DNA of 64,000 nucleotides from Thermohalobaculum sp039815685. Lineage in GTDB: Bacteria; Pseudomonadota; Alphaproteobacteria; Rhodobacterales; Rhodobacteraceae. The translations under genes were made by a program, and so were the position numbers. This document shows, piece after piece, positions 41,264 through 50,567 of the stretch. How positions within the stretch are numbered: position 1 is the stretch's first letter; each line of letters begins with the position of its first letter. Under the pieces are notes generated by a model. The model made no database searches. It was not told where the DNA came from and worked only from the letters and a program-made list of their open reading frames with translations. The stretch spans positions 171,716-235,715 of the forward strand of contig JBCBYV010000004.1 in assembly GCA_039815685.1 (NCBI GenBank), given 5' to 3'.

Positions 41264-42193
41264 ATGATTCCAAACATCTCCCTTCGGCAGCTCAGCATCC
41301 TCGTGGCCTTCGCCGAACAGGGCGGTATGACCGCGGCGGGACGCGCCATCGGGCTCAGCCACAGTGCCGTAAGCCTGCAGCTTCGCGCGCTCGAGGAAGC
41401 GCTGGGGGCCGATCTCATCGACCGCTCGTCCCGGCCGCCGAGCCTGACGGAGGAGGGCCGCGCCGTCGTCGCCCAGGCGCGGCAGGTGGCGGGCCTTGTG
41501 GAGGAGATGGCGGCGGCCGGTGCAGGCGGGCCTGCCGGAAGCCGCAAGGGTATCCTCACGCTCGGGGTCGTGCCATCGGCCTTCGTTCATCTCGCAGCCC
41601 CCGCCCTCGCGCATCTGCGCGCTGCCGCACCCGGCATCGCGGTGCGTCTGCGCGCAGGGCTGTCGGGCGATCTGGCGGAGAGTGTGCGCAACGGTGCCCT
41701 CGACGCGGCACTCGTGACACGCCCTGCCGGCAACGCGGCACCACCGGGGCTGGATGTACGGCCGCTGGTCGAGGAGCCGCTGGAACTCCTTGCAGCGCCC
41801 CACCTCGCCGCCGAGGGTGCGCAGATGGAGCCGGAGGCACGCATCGCGCATCTTCTCCGCGCTCAGCCCTTCATCTGGTTCAGCCGCCGGACATGGGCGG
41901 GTCGGCAGATCGAGCAGGCGCTGGCCGCCCGCGGTCTCGCCCCGGCGGAGGCGATGGAGGTCGATGCGCTGGAGGCCATCGAGGCGCTGGTCCGCCACGG
42001 TCTCGGCGTCTCCGTTGCCCCAAGACCCGCGGGCGCGTCGAACGATGTGCGCCGTGGGCTCTTCACGCTGCCACTGCCGGGGGACGGTGCGACCCGCGCC
42101 CTCTGCCTGATCGAGCGCGAAGGGCACCCGAAGGCGCATCTGGTAAGCGCGCTGGCCGACGCCGCCGCCGCGGTCCTCGACCGACCCGACTGA
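41264..42193 (+). CDS. LysR-family regulator divergent from the desulfinase-like gene
   Basis: 309 residues. The N-terminal winged helix is typical: LRQLSILVAFAEQGGMTAAG, GLSHSAVSLQLRALEEALGA, DLIDRSSRPPSLTEEG. The C-terminal co-inducer domain contains LTLGVVPSAFVHLAAPALAH and GLDVRPLVEEPLELLAAP. By the usual LysR rule it controls the divergent acyl-CoA-dehydrogenase-fold gene in response to a pathway metabolite. Confidence 0.92.
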   Translation: MIPNISLRQLSILVAFAEQGGMTAAGRAIGLSHSAVSLQLRALEEALGADLIDRSSRPPSLTEEGRAVVAQARQVAGLVEEMAAAGAGGPAGSRKGILTLGVVPSAFVHLAAPALAHLRAAAPGIAVRLRAGLSGDLAESVRNGALDAALVTRPAGNAAPPGLDVRPLVEEPLELLAAPHLAAEGAQMEPEARIAHLLRAQPFIWFSRRTWAGRQIEQALAARGLAPAEAMEVDALEAIEALVRHGLGVSVAPRPAGASNDVRRGLFTLPLPGDGATRALCLIEREGHPKAHLVSALADAAAAVLDRPD

Positions 42194-42236
42194 CCTTCGC
42201 GTGAACACCCACCGCTTGGGAAATCCCGAGGGAGCG

Positions 42237-42947
42237 TCAGACCGCCCTGATCCGCGGGCCGCCCGTATCGCTGCCGGCAGGTCCCGCGTCCTCGCCCGCC
42301 TGCAGGCGGCCGGCTGCGACCAGGTCGCCATACTCCGTGTTCTGCACGAGAACATGGGCCCGCATCTGCGCCATCGCCGACGGGACGTCCCGCGCAAGGA
42401 TCGCCTCGATCAGCGCGGCATGCTCGTCCAGCGAGCGGTTCACCCGTCCGGTAGCCCGGAGCTGATGGCGCCGAAAAGGCTTCAGACGGCGGCGGAGCGC
42501 CATGGTCTGATCCGCCAGGAAACTGTTGCCGGCTGCCGTGCAGATCGCCTCGTGAAAGCGGGCGTTCACGTAATAGTAGGCGTCCTCATCCTCCCGCGCA
42601 GCCTCCGCCACACAGGCCGCGTGGGCATTCGTCATCGCCTCACGCTCCGCCTTGCCCGCGCGCTCGGCAGCGAAGCGGGCGCAAAGGGCTTCGAGCTCCG
42701 CCATGGTCTCGAACATCTCATGCAGGCGCGCGGGCCCGATCTCTGCCACGACAGCCCCGCGATATGGACGAAGCTCGATCAGGCCGGCCGCTGCAAGGCT
42801 TCGTAACGCTTCGCGGACGGGCGTGCGAGAGACGGAGAAACGAGCGGCCAGCGACATCTCGTCGAGCCGCGTGCCGGGCGGCAGGCCGCCCTCGAGGATC
42901 AGGTCCTCGATCCCGTCATGGAGCTGGCTGGCGCGTTCGGTCGTCAT
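42237..42947 (-). CDS. matR: GntR/FCD-family regulator of malonate genes
   Basis: 236 residues. N-terminal GntR winged helix (PPGTRLDEMSLAARFSVSRT then PVREALRSLAAAGLIE). The C-terminal FCD domain has the metal/ligand His pattern (NARFHEAICTAAGNSF, LDEHAALIEAI). It is divergent from the malonate TRAP/matAB operon and next to a palindrome of the FCD-GntR type. In rhizobia the equivalent MatR responds to malonate. The name is given by context. Confidence 0.85.
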   Translation of the reverse strand: MTTERASQLHDGIEDLILEGGLPPGTRLDEMSLAARFSVSRTPVREALRSLAAAGLIELRPYRGAVVAEIGPARLHEMFETMAELEALCARFAAERAGKAEREAMTNAHAACVAEAAREDEDAYYYVNARFHEAICTAAGNSFLADQTMALRRRLKPFRRHQLRATGRVNRSLDEHAALIEAILARDVPSAMAQMRAHVLVQNTEYGDLVAAGRLQAGEDAGPAGSDTGGPRIRAV

Positions 42948-43002
42948 GGGAAACTAGCTTGCCGTTCTTTGATGCGGTGTCCAGACGGAAGACCGATGTC
43001 GG

Positions 43003-43016
43003 ATTGTATGCAATCT
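43003..43016. promoter_or_regulatory. Probable MatR operator
   Basis: GATTG-TATG-CAATC, a perfect inverted repeat with a TTGTATGCAA core, lies between matR and matP. It resembles the TTGTA/TACAA sites bound by FCD-GntR regulators. TTGACA at 43018-43023 overlaps its edge as a possible -35. Confidence 0.55.
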
Positions 43017-43108
43017 GTTGACAATGCCACGCACGAAGTCACAGTCTACGCACAACCGGCGAGCACTGCCGGGAGAAACGCGCCCGCGAGGCGCATAGGG
43101 AGGACATC

Positions 43109-44095
43109 ATGAAGACCACCGCGACCTTCACCGCGGCGGCCGTGGCCCTTGGCCTCGCCGCCTTTCCTGCCACGGCGGAAGAACTGCGCCTCAGCCATCA
43201 GTGGTCGACCTCGGATGTGCGCCACAAAGTGGCGGAGATCGTTGCAAACCACGTGAAGGAGGCGGATGTCGGCCTCGACATCCAGATCTTCCCCTCGAAG
43301 TCTCTCTTCAAGCCGCGCGAGCAGTACAAGCCGCTGGCCCGCGGGCAGCTCGACATGACGGTCTTCCCGCTTGCCTATGCGGGCGGTCTGCGCTCGGCAT
43401 ACAACCTCACCCTGATGCCCGGCCTCGTGAAGAACCACGACCATGCGGCGCGCCTCAACGAAAGCGAGTTCATGGGCGAGATCGAGAAGATCATGGCCGA
43501 GGACGACGTGATGGTCCTGGTGCACGGCTACCTGGCCGGCGGGTTCGCGGGCAAGGAAGGCTGCATCACCTCGCCCGATGACGTGCAGGGCCTGCAGAGC
43601 CGCGCGGCCGGCAAGGCGTTCGAGCAGATGCTGGCGGGTGCCGGTGCCTCCATCGCCTCGATGGCGAGCTCCGAGATCTACAACGCGATGCAGACGGGCG
43701 TGCTCGACGCGGCCAACACCTCGTCGTCGAGCTTCGTGAGCTACCGCATCTATGAGCAGGTGAAGTGCTTCACGCCGGCCGGGGACTATGCGCTCTGGTT
43801 CATGTATCAGCCGCTCCTGATGAACAAGGCGAAGTTCGACGGCCTGACCGAAGCGCAGCAGCAGGCGCTGCTGGACGGCGCTGCGAAGGCCGAGGCCTAT
43901 TACCTCAAGGAAGCCAAGACGCAGGATGCGAACGCCGCGAAGGTCTTTGCGGACAATGGTGTCGAGATCGCGGATATGAGCGAGGCCGATTTCCAGGCTT
44001 GGCAGACCATCGCCAAGGAGACGTCCTACAAGGCGTTCCTGGAAGGCAATGAAGAGGGTCAGCGTCTCCTCGATCTCGCCCTCTCGGTCGAGTGA
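43109..44095 (+). CDS. matP: TRAP transporter substrate-binding protein for malonate (DctP type)
   Basis: 328 residues with signal peptide FTAAAVALGLAAFPATAEE. DctP features: LRLSHQWSTSDVRHK, DIQIFPSKSLFKPREQYKPL and the ligand-contact region MQTGVLDAANTSSSSFVSY with the usual conserved Asp/Asn. AGGGAGGA precedes ATG 43109. The operon continues with membrane subunits, malonyl-CoA decarboxylase and malonyl-CoA synthetase, so malonate is the likely ligand. A strong hairpin follows 19 bases after the stop. Confidence 0.9.
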   Translation: MKTTATFTAAAVALGLAAFPATAEELRLSHQWSTSDVRHKVAEIVANHVKEADVGLDIQIFPSKSLFKPREQYKPLARGQLDMTVFPLAYAGGLRSAYNLTLMPGLVKNHDHAARLNESEFMGEIEKIMAEDDVMVLVHGYLAGGFAGKEGCITSPDDVQGLQSRAAGKAFEQMLAGAGASIASMASSEIYNAMQTGVLDAANTSSSSFVSYRIYEQVKCFTPAGDYALWFMYQPLLMNKAKFDGLTEAQQQALLDGAAKAEAYYLKEAKTQDANAAKVFADNGVEIADMSEADFQAWQTIAKETSYKAFLEGNEEGQRLLDLALSVE

Positions 44096-44113
44096 CACGC
44101 GACGTCACAGGAG

Positions 44114-44134
44114 GCCCCGGGTCGAGCCCGGGGC
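44114..44134 (+). terminator. Intercistronic hairpin after matP
   Basis: GCCCCGGG / CCCGGGGC, a perfect 8-bp stem with a five-base loop, 19 bases after the matP stop. No T-tract follows. The remaining 164 bp to matQ show no gene; the hairpin may set a high matP:matQM ratio. Confidence 0.55.
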
Positions 44135-44298
44135 GCCCCTGATCGGGATCCTGCATCCTAGCAGCAGTGGCGCGGTACCATCCCGCGCCCTGCGCCGCCG
44201 CCGCGGTCGTCGGGCCGGGGCCTGACCAGAGCCTCCGACGGACGCTCGTGCCGACTTCCACGCAACGCCCCCGCCGCAACCGCTAGACGGGAGACGCC

Positions 44299-44904
44299 AT
44301 GTCAGGCTCCGCCCACGCCATTCCCGCCGCCCGCCACGGGGGCAACCCCGTCCTCTGGACCATCGGTGTGCTGAGCCGGATCTGCGGGGTCATCGCGGCG
44401 ATGACCATCGTCGCGGCGGTCGGCATCACCTGTCAGATGATCTTCCTTCGCTTCGTCATGAACGAGAGCACGATCTGGCAGACCGAGGCGGTCACCTACA
44501 TGATGATCGCGGCGACGATGCTGGGGCTGCCCTATGTCCAGTATCTGCGCGGCCATGTGAACGTGGACCTTCTGCCGCTCGCCCTGCCGCCCTTTGCGCG
44601 GAAGGTGCTGGCCTGCATCGTGCTCGGCCTCTCGCTCCTCGTCGTCGGCGCGATGATCTGGCACGGCTACGGCTTCTGGCACGAGGCCTGGGACTGGGGC
44701 GAGACCTCGAACACGCCCTGGGACCCGCCGCTCTGGGTGCCGTATCTCGCGCTGCCGGTAGGCTTCGGGCTCTATGCGCTGCAGCTTGCGGCGGACACCT
44801 ATGCGATGCTGGTGGGGATCGAGGAGCCGTTCGGGCTGGATCCAGACGCCACACTCTCGAACTCGGTGCCCGAGGAAGCCCAGGTCGCGGCGCGGGAGGG
44901 CTGA
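44299..44904 (+). CDS. matQ: TRAP transporter small membrane subunit (DctQ type)
   Basis: 201 residues with four helices: IAAMTIVAAVGITCQMIFLR, WQTEAVTYMMIAATMLGLPY, VLACIVLGLSLLVVGAMIWH and VPYLALPVGFGLYALQLAA. The conserved RGHVNVDLL segment after helix 2 is the DctQ hallmark. It bridges the binding protein and the large subunit. The stop is three bases before matM. Confidence 0.9.
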   Translation: MSGSAHAIPAARHGGNPVLWTIGVLSRICGVIAAMTIVAAVGITCQMIFLRFVMNESTIWQTEAVTYMMIAATMLGLPYVQYLRGHVNVDLLPLALPPFARKVLACIVLGLSLLVVGAMIWHGYGFWHEAWDWGETSNTPWDPPLWVPYLALPVGFGLYALQLAADTYAMLVGIEEPFGLDPDATLSNSVPEEAQVAAREG

Positions 44905-44907
44905 GAC

Positions 44908-46230
44908 ATGGATCCTCTCGTCCTCGGCGCCATCGTCGCCATCGTCACGGTCGTCGTTCTCTTCTCTGGCGTGTCGGTCGCCTCGGGACTCCTGATCGTC
45001 TCCGCCGGGTTCCTCATCGTCTTCGACGGGATTGGATCGCTGCAGCTTTTGCCGGAGGTGTTCTTCGGCAAGCTCGACAACTTCGCCCTCCTCTCGATCC
45101 CGATGTTCATCATCATGGGGGCGGCCATCGCCTCGACACGTGCGGGCGCGGATCTCTACGAGGCGCTCGACCGCTGGCTGACCCGGGTGCCTGGGGGGCT
45201 GGTGATCTCGAACCTCGGTGCCTGCGCGCTCTTCGCCGCGATGTCCGGGTCCTCGCCCGCGACCTGTGCCGCCATCGGCAAGATGGGCATCCCCGAGATG
45301 CGGAAGCGCGGGTTTCCCGACGGTGTCGCTTCGGGCTCGATCGCGGCGGGCGGGACGCTCGGCATCCTGATCCCGCCTTCGGTGACGATGATCGTCTACG
45401 GCATCGCTACGGAAACCTCGATCGGGCGGCTGTTCCTGGCGGGCGTGCTGCCGGGGCTGCTGCTCGTCGGGCTCTTCATGGCCTGGTCGCTCTACAGCAC
45501 CTGGCGCGAGGGCTCGGCCGGCACGCTCCGCCCGCAGAGCTGGACGCTGGCAGAGAAGCTCGAACTCATGCCGCGCGTCCTACCCTTCCTGGTGATCATC
45601 GTCGGCGTGCTCTACGCAATGTATGGCGGCATCGCGACGCCCTCCGAGACGGCGGCGGTCGGCGCGCTCCTCTGCATGGGCATCGCCGTCATCATCTACA
45701 AGCTCTGGAACTTCAATTCGCTCTGGGTGGTGCTGCGCGACTCGACCCGTGAGAGCGTGATGATCCTCTTCATCATCGGGGCGGCGGGCGTCTTCTCCTA
45801 CATGCTCTCCTCGCTCGCGGTCACACAGGCCATTGCGGAGTGGATCGGCACGCTCGACGTGAACCGCTGGGTGCTGATGGGCGCGATCAACGTCTTTCTC
45901 CTGATCGCCGGGTTCTTTCTGCCGCCGGTCGCCGTGATCCTGATGGCGGCGCCCATCCTCCTGCCCATCGTCATCGCGGCGGATTTCGATCCTTACTGGT
46001 TCGCTGTGGTGCTGACGATCAACATGGAGATCGGGCTCATATCCCCACCGGTTGGGCTCAACCTCTATGTCATCAACGGCATCGCGCCGGACATTCCGCT
46101 GAAGACGATCCTCAAGGGCAGCCTGCCTTATGTCGGCTGCATGGTGCTTGCGATCATCATCCTCTGTATCTTTCCGGAGCTGGCGACCTGGCTGCCGGAT
46201 GCGGTGATGGGCGAGGTCGTCGGCGGCTGA
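44908..46230 (+). CDS. matM: TRAP transporter large membrane subunit (DctM type)
   Basis: 440 residues, 11-12 helices. DctM motifs: LDNFALLSIPMFIIMGAAIA, MSGSSPATCAAIGKMGIPEM, AAGGTLGILIPPSVTMIVYG and the C-terminal MEIGLISPPVGLNLYVINGI. It forms the Na+-coupled translocation path. Coupled with matQ and followed 34 bp later by matA. Confidence 0.93.
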   Translation: MDPLVLGAIVAIVTVVVLFSGVSVASGLLIVSAGFLIVFDGIGSLQLLPEVFFGKLDNFALLSIPMFIIMGAAIASTRAGADLYEALDRWLTRVPGGLVISNLGACALFAAMSGSSPATCAAIGKMGIPEMRKRGFPDGVASGSIAAGGTLGILIPPSVTMIVYGIATETSIGRLFLAGVLPGLLLVGLFMAWSLYSTWREGSAGTLRPQSWTLAEKLELMPRVLPFLVIIVGVLYAMYGGIATPSETAAVGALLCMGIAVIIYKLWNFNSLWVVLRDSTRESVMILFIIGAAGVFSYMLSSLAVTQAIAEWIGTLDVNRWVLMGAINVFLLIAGFFLPPVAVILMAAPILLPIVIAADFDPYWFAVVLTINMEIGLISPPVGLNLYVINGIAPDIPLKTILKGSLPYVGCMVLAIIILCIFPELATWLPDAVMGEVVGG

Positions 46231-46264
46231 GGACTTGGCGACCATTGCGCAAAGGGGCGAAGCG

Positions 46265-47521
46265 ATGAGTGAGAGCACGAGCCTGCTCAGCGACATGCTG
46301 GCCCGGATCACGGAGACGGGCCGTTCCCTCATCGGCTCGGAGGCGCAGGCCCCGCTGGCGGACCGGGCCGAGGCTCTGCTGGCCTCGGACGGCGAGGTGA
46401 CCGGGACGGCGCGCGCCCAGGCCCTCCTTGAGGATTATCGCGCCTTGGGGCGGGAGGAGCGGATTGCCTTTCTGCTGGATGTCGCTGACCGCTTCGGGCC
46501 GGATATCGAGGCAGTTCGTACGGCCTGCGACGCGTTTCTGGCAGATCCAGGGCCGGCGACGGCGCGGAAGCTGCACGACCGAGCGGAGCCGCGGAGCCAG
46601 GAACTACTGCGGCTTCTGAACCGCGCGCCCGGCGGGACGCTCGCCCTGGTGCGGATGCGGGAGGATCTGCTCGGCGCGCTTCGAGAACAGCCAGAGCTCA
46701 AGGGGCTCGACGACGACTTCCGGCATCTCTTTGCGAGTTGGTTCAACCGCGGCTTTCTTCAGCTGCGCCGGATCGACTGGCAGACGCCGGCCGCGATCCT
46801 GGAGAAGATCATCGCCTATGAGGCGGTGCATGCCATCCAGGACTGGGACGATCTGCGCCGGCGCGTGGCGGCGGAGGATCGCCAGCTCTACGGCTTCTTC
46901 CACCCCGCGCTCGGGGACGAGCCGCTGGTCTTCGTCGAGATCGCGCTCTGCCGGGAGATCCCAGACGCCATCGGCCCCGTGCTGGCGAAGGATCGCGATA
47001 CGGTCTCGCCTGCGCGGGCAACGACGGCGGTATTCTACTCGATTTCCGCCTGCCAGGGCGGGCTCAAGGGTGTGAGCTTCGGCAACTTCCTCATCAAGCA
47101 GGTGGTGGAGGAGTTGCGCACGGACTTCCCTGGCCTCGGCACCTTCGTGACGCTGAGCCCCGTGCCAGGCTTCACGCGCTGGCTGGATGCGGAGCGTGGC
47201 GGGGCGGCGGAAGCTGAGGAGCAGGGATTGCCCGGTCTCTGCGCCTGGTATCTGACGGAAGCGAAGCGGTCGGATGGCATGCCGTTGGACGCGGTGGCTC
47301 GGTTTCATCTGGGGAACGGCGCGCGGCTCGAGCGGGTCAATGCCGGTGCCGACACATCGCCACGGGGTCAGCGGGAAAGCAGGGGTGTGATGGTCAACTA
47401 CCTCTACGACCGGCGCGACATCGAGAAGAACCACGAAGCCTTTGCAACACGCGCCGAGGTCGCGCAATCGACGGCGGTGCGCCGGTTGGCGAGGCAGGCG
47501 GCGCCGGCGAATGATGAGTAG
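46265..47521 (+). CDS. matA: Malonyl-CoA decarboxylase
   Basis: 418 residues of the MCD family (PF05292), which converts malonyl-CoA to acetyl-CoA and CO2. A helical N-terminal domain is followed by the GNAT-fold catalytic domain: DDLRRRVAAEDRQLYGFFHP, VFVEIALCREIPDAI, FYSISACQGGLKGVSFGNF with the catalytic Ser/His region at FVTLSPVPGFTRWL, and the late GVMVNYLYDRRDIEKNHEAF. It is cytoplasmic and lies between the malonate transporter and matB. Confidence 0.94.
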   Translation: MSESTSLLSDMLARITETGRSLIGSEAQAPLADRAEALLASDGEVTGTARAQALLEDYRALGREERIAFLLDVADRFGPDIEAVRTACDAFLADPGPATARKLHDRAEPRSQELLRLLNRAPGGTLALVRMREDLLGALREQPELKGLDDDFRHLFASWFNRGFLQLRRIDWQTPAAILEKIIAYEAVHAIQDWDDLRRRVAAEDRQLYGFFHPALGDEPLVFVEIALCREIPDAIGPVLAKDRDTVSPARATTAVFYSISACQGGLKGVSFGNFLIKQVVEELRTDFPGLGTFVTLSPVPGFTRWLDAERGGAAEAEEQGLPGLCAWYLTEAKRSDGMPLDAVARFHLGNGARLERVNAGADTSPRGQRESRGVMVNYLYDRRDIEKNHEAFATRAEVAQSTAVRRLARQAAPANDE

Positions 47522-47690
47522 GGTTTCGATACCCTCCCACTGCCCCGCCCGCCCCGCGGCTGAGGCTGCACAAACGTAGTGAACATCGAGTGAACATCAT
47601 GCCGGTTCGGGGCGGCGCCCGATCCGGCGCATGGACTGGGCCGGCGCGACTGTGCGAGTGCGGCGGCTCCGAAGGAAGGACGGGATGCGG

Positions 47691-49226
47691 ATGACCAATC
47701 ACCTGGCAGCGGCGCTCTGCATCGGCGATGGCGGCCGGCGGGATCAGGTCTTCGCGCGGCTCGAGGACGGGCGGAAGGTCACCTATGGCGATCTGGACCG
47801 GCTCTCGGCGCAGTTCGCGGCCGCTCTCGTCGATCTCGGTGTCGAGCCCGGGGACCGGGTGGCGGTGCAGGTGGAGAAGAGCATCGAGGCGCTGATGCTC
47901 TATCTCGGCTGCGTGCGGGCGGGCGGTGTCTTCCTGCCGCTCAACACGGCCTACACCGCCTCGGAGGTCGGGTACTTCCTTGGCGATGCGACGCCCCGGC
48001 TGGTCGTGGCGGATCCCGGCAAGGCCGACGCGCTGGCACCATTCGCGGCGAAGGCCGGTGCACGGCTAGAGACCATGGGTGTCTGGGCGGCTGACGGCGG
48101 CGAATATGGCAGCATGTTCGGGCATCTGTCGGAGGAGGCGGCGTTCGACGACGTGTCGCGTGGGCCGGATGATCTGGCGGCGATCCTTTACACCTCCGGC
48201 ACGACAGGGCGGTCGAAGGGAGCGATGCTGTCGCATGACAATCTCGCCTCTAACGCACTGACCCTGAGCGACTATTGGCGGTTCACGGCTGACGACGTGC
48301 TGATCCACGCGCTGCCGATCTACCACACGCATGGGCTCTTCGTGGCGACCAACACGACGCTGGTGGCAGGCTCGGAGCTCATCTTCATGGGCAAGTTCGA
48401 CGCGGGCAAGGTGCTCGATGCGATGCCGGGGGCGACGGCGCTGATGGGGGTGCCGACCTTCTATACGCGGCTGCTGGCCGAGGAGCGGCTGGACCGGGAG
48501 GTGACCGCGAAGATGCGGCTCTTCGTGGCCGGCTCCGCCCCGCTCCTGGCCGAGACGCACCGGCAGTGGGAGGCGCGGACGGGGCATGCGATCCTCGAGC
48601 GCTACGGCATGACCGAGGCGTCGATGATCACCTCCAACCCCTATGACGGCGCAAGGCGGGCGGGGACGGTCGGCCATCCGCTGCCGGGCATCGAGGTGAA
48701 GGTCACGCACCCTGAGACCGGGGCGGCGCTGGCGCAGGGCGAGATCGGGGTGATCCTGGCGAAGGGGCCAAACATCTTCAAGGGCTACTGGCGCATGCCC
48801 GAGAAGACCAAGGAGGAGCTCTCGGACGACGGCTGGTTCATCACCGGCGATCTCGGCATGATCGACGATGAGGGCTATGTCGTGATCGTCGGGCGCGGCA
48901 AGGACCTGATCATCTCCGGCGGCTTCAACGTCTACCCCAAGGAGGTGGAGGGCGAGATCGACCGGCTGCCTGGTGTCGTGGAGAGTGCCGTGATCGGCGT
49001 GCCGCATCCCGATTTCGGGGAGGGCGTGGTCGCCGTCGTGGTGCCCGAGGACGGGGCTGCGCGGGAGAAGGACGCGGTGATGGCGCCGCTCAAAGACCGG
49101 GTGGCGAAGTTCAAACAGCCGAAACACGTTGTTTTCGTTGATGCTTTGCCGCGGAACGCCATGGGCAAGGTGCAGAAGAAGGACCTGCGCGAGACCTACG
49201 CCGACCTCTTCCAGACCGCCTCGTGA
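47691..49226 (+). CDS. matB: Malonyl-CoA synthetase
   Basis: 511 residues of the ANL superfamily; it activates malonate with ATP and CoA to malonyl-CoA, AMP and PPi. P-loop ILYTSGTTGRSKGAMLSHDN, A5 RYGMTEASMITSN, A7 WFITGDLGMIDDEGY, A8 GRGKDLIISGGFNVYPKEVE and the C-terminal catalytic Lys in PRNAMGKVQKK. ATG 47691 begins MTNHLAAAL; an ATG six bases upstream is an alternative, both served by GAAGGAAGGA. It completes import plus two-step conversion of malonate to acetyl-CoA. Confidence 0.94.
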   Translation: MTNHLAAALCIGDGGRRDQVFARLEDGRKVTYGDLDRLSAQFAAALVDLGVEPGDRVAVQVEKSIEALMLYLGCVRAGGVFLPLNTAYTASEVGYFLGDATPRLVVADPGKADALAPFAAKAGARLETMGVWAADGGEYGSMFGHLSEEAAFDDVSRGPDDLAAILYTSGTTGRSKGAMLSHDNLASNALTLSDYWRFTADDVLIHALPIYHTHGLFVATNTTLVAGSELIFMGKFDAGKVLDAMPGATALMGVPTFYTRLLAEERLDREVTAKMRLFVAGSAPLLAETHRQWEARTGHAILERYGMTEASMITSNPYDGARRAGTVGHPLPGIEVKVTHPETGAALAQGEIGVILAKGPNIFKGYWRMPEKTKEELSDDGWFITGDLGMIDDEGYVVIVGRGKDLIISGGFNVYPKEVEGEIDRLPGVVESAVIGVPHPDFGEGVVAVVVPEDGAAREKDAVMAPLKDRVAKFKQPKHVVFVDALPRNAMGKVQKKDLRETYADLFQTAS

Positions 49227-50218
49227 GCGAGCTGGCCTCGCCTGCGCGCTCGGTGCGCATGGGGGCGGCGGCCTATCTCTCCGGCGGCATTCTGCTTCTG
49301 AGCTTTCAGGACAGCATGGTGAAGTTCATGTCGGGCGAGACCTCGCTCTGGCAGTTTCAGGCGCTGCGCTCGGGCTTCAACCTCGTGATTCTGGTGGCGA
49401 TGGTCTGGATCGGGGCGGCCTGGGCGCGGCGGATGGGGCGCGACGGCGTGGGGCTCGAGCGGTTGTGGCCTGATCGGCTGGGGCCGGTGGCGCTCCGCAC
49501 CTCGTTCCTAACCCTCTGTATCGTCTGCTATTTCTCGGGCGCGCCGGTGCTGACTTTCGCGCAGATGGGGGCGGGGCTCTTCACCTATCCGATCTTCGTC
49601 ACGCTGCTCTCCGGCGCGGTCTTGCGGGAGCCTGTGGGGCCCTGGCGCATGGGGGCCGCGGTCGCCGGCGCGGTCGGTGCGGGGCTTATCCTGCGGCCTT
49701 GGGCGGATGGGTTCACGGGCTGGCAGCTGCTGCCGGTGCTCGCGGGGCTGCTTTATGCGTGCAATGTCCTCACGCTGAGGCGGGCTTGCCGAGATGAGCA
49801 TCCGATGGCGCTGGCCGCGGCCGTGGCGGTGGCTTTTCTGATCTCGGGTGTGATAGGCACCTCAGCTCTCACGGCTTTTCCGGTTGAGGTTTCGGAGCCG
49901 CGGCTTGAGTGGATTGCCGTCGGCTGGCCGGAGCTGACGATCATCGCCATCGGCTTCGCGGTGTTGGCGAGCTTCTGCAATCTCTTCGGAAATATCGCTT
50001 TGTCAAAGGCCTATCAGACGGCAGAGCCCGCCTGGCTTGCCCCCTTCGACTATACCTATCTCGCCTATGTGGTGCTCTGGAGCTTCGTGCTCTTCGGCGA
50101 GGTGCCGGACGGGATGAGCCTTGTCGGCCTCGCCCTGATCGCCGCGGCCGGGATCGTGACGGCGGTGCGGGAGGGTCTGCGCCAGCCGGGGATGAAGCGC
50201 CGCGGGCCGATGCGCTGA
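49223..50218 (+). CDS. DMT/EamA-family permease in the malonate operon
   Basis: 331 residues, ten helices in two EamA repeats (AAAYLSGGILLLSFQDSMVK, TFAQMGAGLFTYPIFVTLLS, NIALSKAYQTAEPAWLAPFD). It starts with GTG in a four-base overlap with the matB stop, so it is translated with the operon. It may be a metabolite exporter; a role in malonate use is not obvious. The C-terminus is Arg-rich. Confidence 0.88.
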   Translation: MSELASPARSVRMGAAAYLSGGILLLSFQDSMVKFMSGETSLWQFQALRSGFNLVILVAMVWIGAAWARRMGRDGVGLERLWPDRLGPVALRTSFLTLCIVCYFSGAPVLTFAQMGAGLFTYPIFVTLLSGAVLREPVGPWRMGAAVAGAVGAGLILRPWADGFTGWQLLPVLAGLLYACNVLTLRRACRDEHPMALAAAVAVAFLISGVIGTSALTAFPVEVSEPRLEWIAVGWPELTIIAIGFAVLASFCNLFGNIALSKAYQTAEPAWLAPFDYTYLAYVVLWSFVLFGEVPDGMSLVGLALIAAAGIVTAVREGLRQPGMKRRGPMR

Positions 50219-50567
50219 GGGCCGTTCATGCCCACAGTGGCGCTTTGCCGAGTCCACCGGGTGCGATGGTTAACGGGGTCTTGGGCGCGACATTGCGACA
50301 TCCGGTGGTTCGGCCACGCCACTCGGGGCCGTCATTGCCGGGCCTGATCCGTCAATCCGGATCGTTGCGCGGCGGTCGTGGTCGTGAGGCTTCGCGGATC
50401 CCCGGGTCACGCCCGGGGATGACCTCGGAGGGTCTCTTCCGTTTCGGTCAAACCACCTGGGCTCGAAGGCGAAGACGGGGGCGGGGCGCTTCCGAGGCGA
50501 CGGCGTTGCGCATTGAGACTCGCAACCGGGCTGCATAGGCTTGGGGCCAAAGGAAGGAGGCGATCTC
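50219..50567. other. 349-bp intergenic region with a repeat
   Basis: No gene is supported. The middle is occupied by repeat copy B (50331-50456). The final 40 bases carry the aminotransferase ribosome site (AGGAAGGAGG at about 50551-50560). Confidence 0.6.
50331..50456. repeat. Dispersed intergenic repeat, copy B
   Basis: It starts GTCATTGCCGGGCCTGATCC. The core ATCCCCGGGTCACGCCCGGG-GAT forms a strong hairpin, and the end GACCTCGGAGGGTCTCTTCC parallels copy A (4856-4980). Confidence 0.75.
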
